Source: Microbacterium sp. (GTDB taxonomy: Bacteria; Actinomycetota; Actinomycetes; Actinomycetales; Microbacteriaceae). From it: a stretch of DNA of 41,030 nucleotides. Both the position numbers and the translations under genes were made by a program. Location of the stretch: contig JAITLM010000012.1 of the NCBI GenBank assembly GCA_031277885.1, positions 1 to 41,030 of the forward strand. The letters run 5' to 3'. Positions 36,094 through 41,030 of this stretch are shown here, one piece after another. How positions within the stretch are numbered: position 1 is the first letter of the stretch; every line of letters begins with the position of its first letter. A model generated the notes under the pieces. It ran no database searches. It had not been told where the DNA came from and was given only the letters and a program-made list of their open reading frames with translations.

Positions 36094-37184
36094 GCTGGCT
36101 GCTCACCGCGGCGGACCTCCCCGATCTCGCCCGCGGCGCGACGCTGCTCGGCACGGGCGGCGGAGGCGATCCCTACATCGGCAGCAAGCTCGTCGAACGG
36201 GTGCTCGCCGGCGGCGCGATCACGATCCTGGATCCGGACGAGCTTCCGGACGATCTGTTCGTGATCCCGACGGCGCAGATGGGCGCACCGACCGTGATGG
36301 TGGAGAAGATCCCGGCGGGCACCGAGCCCACGCTCGCGCTGCGGGCGCTCGAGGCGCACCTGGGGCGCACCGCCGACGCCACGATGCCGATCGAGTGCGG
36401 CGGGATCAACTCGATGATCCCGCTCGTCGTCGCCGCCGAGACCGGGCTTCCGGTGGTCGATGCGGACGGTATGGGGCGCGCCTTCCCCGAGCTCTCCATG
36501 GAGACGTTCGCGGTGTACGGCGTGCACGGCTCGCCCCTCGCCCTCGCCGGCGAGCGCGGGGAGACGGTCATCATCGACACCGGCGACGACGACCGCCAGA
36601 TGGAGTGGCTCGCCCGCGCGATCACCATCCGGCTCGGCGGCGTGGGCCACATCGCCGAGTACGCGATGACCGGCGCGGACGTGCGCCGCACCGCTGTCCC
36701 CCGCACGATCTCGATGGCGCTCGCCCTCGGGCGTGCGATCCGCGAGGCCCGAGAGCAGCACCGCTCCCCCTTCGAGGCCATCGCCGACACGCTCTCCCGC
36801 ACCCTGTACTCCCACCTGCGGGAGCTCGCCGTGGGGAAGGTCGTCGACGTCGAGCGGCGCACCACCGAGGGGTTCGCGAAGGGACGCGCCGTGATCGCGC
36901 CGCTCGAGGGAGAAGGCACGTTCGAGATCCTCTTCCAGAACGAGAACCTCATCGCGCGGCGCGACGGCGACGTCGTCGCGATCGTGCCGGATCTCATCTG
37001 CGTCGTGGACCATGAGACCGCAGAGCCGATCACGACCGAGGGGCTGCGCTACGGCCAGCGCGTGCGCGTGCTCGGCATCTCGACGCCCGACATGATGCGC
37101 ACCGACGGCGCCCTCGCGGCGTTCGGCCCGTCAGCCTTCGGCCTCGCCGAGCCGTTCCTCCCGGTCGAGCGGCGGGGCGCCTGA
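36090..37184 (+). CDS. DUF917 (S-Me-THD-like) protein, copy 2
   Basis: A 364-aa paralogue of copy 1 sharing GTGGGGDPYIGS, MGAPTVMVEK, VDADGMGRAFPEL and TTEGLRYGQRVRVL. It differs in the middle (IECGGINSMIP, EYAMTGADVRRTAVPRTISM). ATGA overlap with copy 1 implies equimolar expression and probably a heteromeric complex. Function is inferred only from family and context. The operon appears to end here: the next gene is 136 bases on with its own promoter-like box. Confidence 0.87.
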   Translation: MSWLLTAADLPDLARGATLLGTGGGGDPYIGSKLVERVLAGGAITILDPDELPDDLFVIPTAQMGAPTVMVEKIPAGTEPTLALRALEAHLGRTADATMPIECGGINSMIPLVVAAETGLPVVDADGMGRAFPELSMETFAVYGVHGSPLALAGERGETVIIDTGDDDRQMEWLARAITIRLGGVGHIAEYAMTGADVRRTAVPRTISMALALGRAIREAREQHRSPFEAIADTLSRTLYSHLRELAVGKVVDVERRTTEGFAKGRAVIAPLEGEGTFEILFQNENLIARRDGDVVAIVPDLICVVDHETAEPITTEGLRYGQRVRVLGISTPDMMRTDGALAAFGPSAFGLAEPFLPVERRGA

Positions 37185-37211
37185 GATCGGCGCTCTCCGC
37201 ACTCGATCCGT

Positions 37212-37289
37212 CGAGGCCCCCTCTGCGCATCCACGCCCCTCCGCAGCGACGCAATTGTCGGGGGGTCTGGACAGTGTGAGGGGGCCTCG
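37212..37289. promoter_or_regulatory. Paired inverted repeat enclosing a TTGTC-N10-GACAG site
   Basis: CGAGGCCCCCTC (37212-37223) and GAGGGGGCCTCG (37278-37289) are exact 12-bp inverted repeats 54 bases apart. Between them lies TTGTC...GACAG (37255-37274), the same 20-base span as the hut operator but with an unrelated centre. They sit upstream of the third DUF917 gene. Could be a looped operator, or a long stem at the end of the preceding mRNA. Confidence 0.4.
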
Positions 37290-37308
37290 GCGAACCAGCC
37301 CCGAAAGC

Positions 37309-37314
37309 TAGTCT
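37309..37314 (+). promoter_or_regulatory. -10 box TAGTCT, leaderless start of third DUF917 gene
   Basis: TAGTCT is 6 bases before the ATG at 37321, with no Shine-Dalgarno sequence. This gives the DUF917-pucR-iclR trio a promoter separate from the hydantoinase genes. Confidence 0.55.
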
Positions 37315-37320
37315 GGGACG

Positions 37321-38355
37321 ATGGCGTGGCGACTGCGACCCGAGGATGTGACCGCGCTCGCGCTGGGCTGCGCGCTGCTCGGCTCGGGCGGCGGCGGCAC
37401 GACCACCATGCTCGAGCTCATGCTCGCGGGTGACGATGCCGGCCCGCGTCCGCTCGCGGACGTGGACGAGCTGGATCCCGCGACGCCCTGCTTCGGCGCC
37501 GCGTTCGTGGGCTCCACCATCCTGCTCGGTGAGCGGATGCCGGGACTCGCGCCGTTCGGGCGCCTCGTGGCCGCCGCGGAGCGCTGGCTGGGCACGCGGA
37601 TCCCCGCCGTGTGCTCGATCGAGGGCGGCGGCCTGAACAGCCTCGTCCCGTTCCTCTTCTCCGGCGAGCGCACGATCGTGGACGCCGACTGCACCGGACG
37701 CGCCGTGCCGGAACTCGACCAGATGTCGCTCTTCGTCGACCAGGTGCCTGGGCTCGTGTTCACGTGCGAGAGCGGCGCCGGCGGCGTCGCGCTCGTCGAG
37801 ACGGATCGTGCCGTGGATGCGGAGCGCATCGTCCGCTCGGCCATCATCCAGGCGGGAGGCAGCGGCGCGGCCGTGCTCGCCGGCTTCACCGTGGGCGATC
37901 TCCGCGAGCACGCGATGCCCGGACACCAGCGCCGCGCGCTCGCGCTGGGACGCGCCTTCCTCGCGGCCCGGTTCGCGGGCGCGGCCGAACTCGCCGCGGC
38001 GCTCGGGGCGCGCCTGCTGACCGAGGGACGGATCGACCGGATCTCTCCGCACCACGCGGATCCGCACGTGCAGTCCGTCGAGATCGCCGGCCCCGGCGGC
38101 GCGATCGATCGCGTGGTGACCCGCTCGGAGTCCCTCGCCGTGCTCAGCGACGGCGCACTGCTCGCCTCCGCGCCGGCGATCATCGTCGTGCTCGACGCCG
38201 CCTCGCGCGAGATACTGCAGGTCACCGATCTCGCCCCAGGGCGGCGCGTGGTCGTGCTCTCGCTGCCGGCGCCGGACTGGTGGCTGGAGCGTCCCGAGCG
38301 CCTGCGCCGCGTGCTGCCGTCGACGTACGGTCTCGCCGAGCTGGACTCCGCATGA
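37321..38355 (+). CDS. DUF917 protein, divergent copy 3
   Basis: A 344-aa DUF917 member more distant from copies 1 and 2. It keeps the glycine-rich start (GSGGGGTTTMLELML) and a version of the central motif (SIEGGGLNSLVPF, VDADCTGRAVPELDQ). It lacks the GDPYIGS and GAPTVMVEK stretches; the latter place reads GAAFVGSTILLGERMPG. It may be a regulatory or differently specific paralogue. Its stop overlaps the PucR-type gene (ATGA), so it is made together with that regulator. Confidence 0.82.
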   Translation: MAWRLRPEDVTALALGCALLGSGGGGTTTMLELMLAGDDAGPRPLADVDELDPATPCFGAAFVGSTILLGERMPGLAPFGRLVAAAERWLGTRIPAVCSIEGGGLNSLVPFLFSGERTIVDADCTGRAVPELDQMSLFVDQVPGLVFTCESGAGGVALVETDRAVDAERIVRSAIIQAGGSGAAVLAGFTVGDLREHAMPGHQRRALALGRAFLAARFAGAAELAAALGARLLTEGRIDRISPHHADPHVQSVEIAGPGGAIDRVVTRSESLAVLSDGALLASAPAIIVVLDAASREILQVTDLAPGRRVVVLSLPAPDWWLERPERLRRVLPSTYGLAELDSA

Positions 38356-39917
38356 GCGCCGGGCTCTCCCTCGCGGGGCTCCGCGCGCACCCCGAGAACG
38401 GGGGCCTTCACCGGATCGCGGGGCCCGAGGACGCCGCGTGGGACGCGGTCGCCGTCGAGTCGGCCGAGGCGGATCTGCCGACGCTGCCCGACGGCGGCCT
38501 CGCGGTGCTGCTCGACCCCGCGCCCGAAACGCCCTGGCAGCAGGACGCGATGCTGCGCCGGATCCGCGAGCGCGGCTTCCGCGGCGTCGCGCTGCCGGGG
38601 GCCGCCGGGTTCGACCCGGGTGCGCAGCGGCTCGCGGAGCGCCTGGGGATCTGCCTGCTCGACGTGGAGCGGCCCATCGTGCTCGCCCAGGCGTGCTGGA
38701 TGCTCGTGCAGGCGCAGGATGCGCTCACTCTCTCGCACGTGCGCAAGGTGGCGCGCTCCTTCGAGTATCCGGCGCGGGATCTGCCGGATCTGCTCCGCCA
38801 GGTCTCGGCCACGCTCGGCCATCCGCTCGCCCTCGTGGATGGCACCGACGTGCTGCACTCCTCGGGCGGAGAGCTCGATCCCGCCCTGCATGCGGCGATC
38901 GATTTCCGCCCCTGGATCGACATCGCGCGCGCGGGGAGCCATACCGCGGCCTCCGTCCGCGTGGACAGCCCGAGCCGGCCGGGTCTGCGCCTGGTCGTCT
39001 TCGGCGAGGGGCTGAGCGAGAGCCAGCTCGCCGCGCTCTCGGTCGCCGCCGAGGTCGCGATGCCGGCCGTCGCGGCGCGGATCCTCATCGACGAGGTCGC
39101 GGAGGTGAACGACGTCTCGGCCTCGTCCGCGCTGCTGCGCGACTTCGTCGACGCGCGGGGCCTCGCCGACGACGATGTCGAGCGCCGCATGGGCGAGCGC
39201 GGCTGGCGCACGACGGGGCATCATCTCGGCTTCCGGATGGTCGGACGGGGCCGGCTGGACCCGCTGCCGCTGCTGCGCGCGGTGCGCGCCGCGCTCGGCG
39301 GGATCGCGGCGGAGGCGCACGTCACGACCGCCGGCCGCGGGCTGAGCGGATGGCTCGCGTTCTCCGAGGCACCGGATCCTGCGACGGTCGAACGCCTCGC
39401 GCGCGGTCTGCGCGCCCTGCACCGTGAGGTGGGACGCTCCTTCGCGATCGCGACGGGCGTCGGCTCGCTGCAGCGCGGCGCGGCAGGACTCGCCGTGACG
39501 CTCGACGAGGCCGCGGACGCCGCCCGGATCGCGGCGTCGCGCTCAGCGACGGGCTGGTTCGTCCGTGTCGACAGCCTGGGGCTCGAACAGCTGCTGCTGG
39601 CCTGGACCGGAAACGACACCTTCGTGCCTGCGGCGGAGTCGCTCCTCGCGCCGCTGCAGGGCGCGACCGGTGATCTGCTGCGCACGCTCTCCGCCTATCT
39701 CGACCAGGAGTCGAGCCTGGTCGCGACCGCCGAGGCGCTGAACCTGCATCGCAACACGGTCGCGGTGCGGATCCGGCGGGTGCAGGAGCTCCTCGGCGTC
39801 GATCTGACGGATCCCGAGACCCGTCTCGCGATCCACCTCGCCTGTCGCGCCGTGCTGGCGCCTGCGGCGGGCGACGGCGTCACGGCGCGACGCGAGCATG
39901 GGATCCTGGGAGCGTGA
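38352..39917 (+). CDS. PucR/CdaR-type transcriptional regulator
   Basis: A 521-aa regulator with an N-terminal PucR-like domain (about 1-120; WMLVQAQDALTLSHVRKVAR), a middle GGDEF-like/CdaR region, and a C-terminal PucR helix-turn-helix (SSLVATAEALNLHRNTVAVR then IRRVQELLGVDL). PucR proteins sense purine-type or hydantoin-type catabolites and usually activate adjacent catabolic operons. It overlaps the DUF917 gene before it and the IclR gene after it, so three genes are coupled. It is the likely local activator of the hydantoinase/DUF917 operon. Confidence 0.87.
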   Translation: MSAGLSLAGLRAHPENGGLHRIAGPEDAAWDAVAVESAEADLPTLPDGGLAVLLDPAPETPWQQDAMLRRIRERGFRGVALPGAAGFDPGAQRLAERLGICLLDVERPIVLAQACWMLVQAQDALTLSHVRKVARSFEYPARDLPDLLRQVSATLGHPLALVDGTDVLHSSGGELDPALHAAIDFRPWIDIARAGSHTAASVRVDSPSRPGLRLVVFGEGLSESQLAALSVAAEVAMPAVAARILIDEVAEVNDVSASSALLRDFVDARGLADDDVERRMGERGWRTTGHHLGFRMVGRGRLDPLPLLRAVRAALGGIAAEAHVTTAGRGLSGWLAFSEAPDPATVERLARGLRALHREVGRSFAIATGVGSLQRGAAGLAVTLDEAADAARIAASRSATGWFVRVDSLGLEQLLLAWTGNDTFVPAAESLLAPLQGATGDLLRTLSAYLDQESSLVATAEALNLHRNTVAVRIRRVQELLGVDLTDPETRLAIHLACRAVLAPAAGDGVTARREHGILGA

Positions 39918-40738
39918 ACGCCGATCGCACGGACCACGGCGCCGGGACGGGCTCGCCGACGAGCGCCCGTGACGACCGGCCTCAGGTGCCCGCGGCCGAG
40001 CACACGCTGCGGATCCTGCGCTTCCTGGCCCGGCGCGCGGGCCCGGTCGCGGCGTCGGCCCTGGCACGCGAGCTCGACATCCCCCGTTCCACCGTCTATC
40101 ACCTGCTCGCGACGCTCGAAGCGCACGGATTCGTGGTGCATCTTCCGCAGGAGCGCCGCTGGGGGCTCGGGACGAGCGCCTTCGAGCTCGCCGGCGGCTA
40201 CGCCAGGCAGGAGCCGCTGGCCCGGCTCGGCCGCCCGTTGCTGGCCGGGCTGGCCGACCGGCTCGGCGAAAGCGCCCACCTCGCCGTCATGACCGGCCGC
40301 GATGTGCTCTACATCGTCGAGGAGCGCGCTCTGCGGCGCCCCGCCCTCATCACCGACGTCGGCGTGCGCTTGCCCGCGCACCTCACCGCGACCGGGCGCG
40401 CCATGCTCGCGGCGCTCCCCCGCGAGCAGGTGCGCGCCCTCTATCCCGACGCCGCGGCGTTCGCGCAGCGCACCGGCGGAGGCCCCTCCCGGCCCCGTGA
40501 GCTCAACGAGCTGCTGCGCGAAGTGCGGCGCGACGGCATCGCCCGAGAGGACGGCGAGGTCACCGCGGGGTTCCGTTCGGTGGGCATCGCGGTGCGCGAC
40601 CACGTCGGCTGGCCGGTCGCCGCCGTGGCCGTGACCTGGGGCGAGGAGGCGTCGGTCGACGAGTCGGCGATCGCGGACGCCGTGTCGGAGACGGCCCGGC
40701 AGCTGCAGCGCCGTCTGGGCTACGGCACAGGTCATTGA
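39914..40738 (+). CDS. IclR-family transcriptional regulator
   Basis: A 274-aa regulator with an N-terminal winged helix (AASALARELDIPRSTVYHLL, near residue 55) and the IclR ligand-binding domain (LPAHLTATGRAMLAALP; the segment DGIAREDGEVTAGFRSVGIA in parts). GTG start overlaps the PucR stop (GTGA). Because IclR-type HutR controls histidine use in corynebacteria and a HutR-like palindrome precedes hutH, I propose this as the hut regulator. It could instead act on the hydantoinase operon or both. Confidence 0.87.
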   Translation: MNADRTDHGAGTGSPTSARDDRPQVPAAEHTLRILRFLARRAGPVAASALARELDIPRSTVYHLLATLEAHGFVVHLPQERRWGLGTSAFELAGGYARQEPLARLGRPLLAGLADRLGESAHLAVMTGRDVLYIVEERALRRPALITDVGVRLPAHLTATGRAMLAALPREQVRALYPDAAAFAQRTGGGPSRPRELNELLREVRRDGIAREDGEVTAGFRSVGIAVRDHVGWPVAAVAVTWGEEASVDESAIADAVSETARQLQRRLGYGTGH

Positions 40739-40942
40739 GCCTCCGCTGACCATGAGCCTTCACCGGCCGCCGCTGCGCCGACGGAGCCGGGCACGAGCAC
40801 GTGCCAGGGCGGGGATCGGCTGAGCGTCTGTGGCTACGCCCAGCGTGACACCACCGACCACGGTCGCAACCCACCAGCGCGTGTCGCAGGATCGAGACAC
40901 GACCGCGACGAGGCGGCGACACCGGGTCGATAGCCTCGAGTC
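40739..40942. other. 204-bp intergenic region before the last gene
   Basis: Only the promoter box at its right end is recognised. Several short open frames on both strands show no protein-like features. No hairpin with a T-run follows the IclR gene. Confidence 0.5.
40931..40936 (+). promoter_or_regulatory. -10 box TAGCCT, leaderless start of last gene
   Basis: TAGCCT lies exactly 6 bases before the ATG at 40943. No Shine-Dalgarno sequence and no clear -35 hexamer. Confidence 0.5.
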
Positions 40943-41030
40943 ATGAGCACCACGCAGCACCGCGCGCCTCACTTCATCCGGCGCCCCGCCCTCATCACCG
41001 CGACCGCCACGACCATCGCCGTCCTCGCCC
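40943..41030 (+). CDS. N-terminus of a secreted protein, cut by window end
   Basis: Twenty-nine codons are visible: a basic start (MSTTQHRAPHFIRRP) followed by an Ala/Thr/Ile/Val-rich hydrophobic run that reads as a signal peptide. The start is supported by the TAGCCT box 6 bases upstream and the basic n-region. The mature protein is outside the window, so its function cannot be told. Confidence 0.65.
   Translation, partial: MSTTQHRAPHFIRRPALITATATTIAVLA

Noticed and set aside
40560..40972. Short minus-strand frames after the IclR gene
   Set aside because: Arg/Pro/Ser-rich shadows without start signals or family features.

Overview
This window is a stretch of chromosome from a high-GC (about 70 %) Gram-positive actinobacterium. 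It is most likely a member of the Microbacteriaceae (Microbacterium or a close relative). The reasons are the class Ib nrdHIEF operon, the SnoaL-fused ECF sigma factor, the AbiEi/DUF559 protein, and many genes whose start codon lies 6-7 bases after a TAnnnT-type -10 box. The family call is inference from protein style; no rRNA lies in the window. About 35 genes are supported, two of them cut by the window edges. I see no tRNA, rRNA, CRISPR array, prophage or intact transposase.

Layout. 1-939: 3' part of a secreted histidine-phosphatase-like protein. 1063-4933 (minus): nrdHIEF, the aerobic ribonucleotide reductase, with an upstream region (4934-5341) holding a candidate NrdR-box pair and a run of DnaA-box-like CCAC motifs. 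5342-7203: an MFS permease and a VapBC-type toxin-antitoxin pair. 7383-9457: a class III aminotransferase and a DHFR/RibD-fold reductase. 9570-10502: a SnoaL-containing ECF sigma factor. 10526-14682 (minus): a tightly overlapping polyamine-type ABC transporter operon (potA-D-B-C order). 14840-16440: a CsoR-like repressor divergent from a DUF445 membrane protein. 16482-17568: an AbiEi/DUF559 putative nuclease flanked on both sides by 85-bp palindromic units. 17714-19659: a hutG-type formimidoylglutamase, a YrdB-like membrane protein and an NAD(P)-binding protein. 19744-26845: a LacI regulator divergent from a carbohydrate ABC importer operon that ends with an S51 peptidase and a glycogen-debranching-type glucosidase. 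26895-26981: a third palindromic unit between convergent operons. 27015-31641 (minus): hutH-hutU-hutI. 31988-40738 (plus): an NCS1 permease, an ATP-dependent hydantoinase-like protein, three DUF917 proteins, a PucR-type and an IclR-type regulator. 40943-end: start of another secreted protein.

How the genes work together. HutH, HutU, HutI and the distant HutG make a complete route from histidine to glutamate and formamide. A 20-bp palindrome upstream of hutH and a degenerate copy upstream of hutG suggest shared control. The IclR protein at 39914-40738 is the natural candidate regulator. The divergent NCS1/hydantoinase/DUF917 operon looks like a catabolic module for a hydantoin- or imidazolone-type compound. 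I suggest it handles hydantoin-5-propionate or a thio/S-methyl-thio analogue and feeds the same glutamate pool.

The items most worth follow-up are that hydantoinase/DUF917 module beside hut, the three-copy palindromic unit flanking the DUF559 gene, and the 117-bp nested inverted-repeat element inserted in the hut operon.
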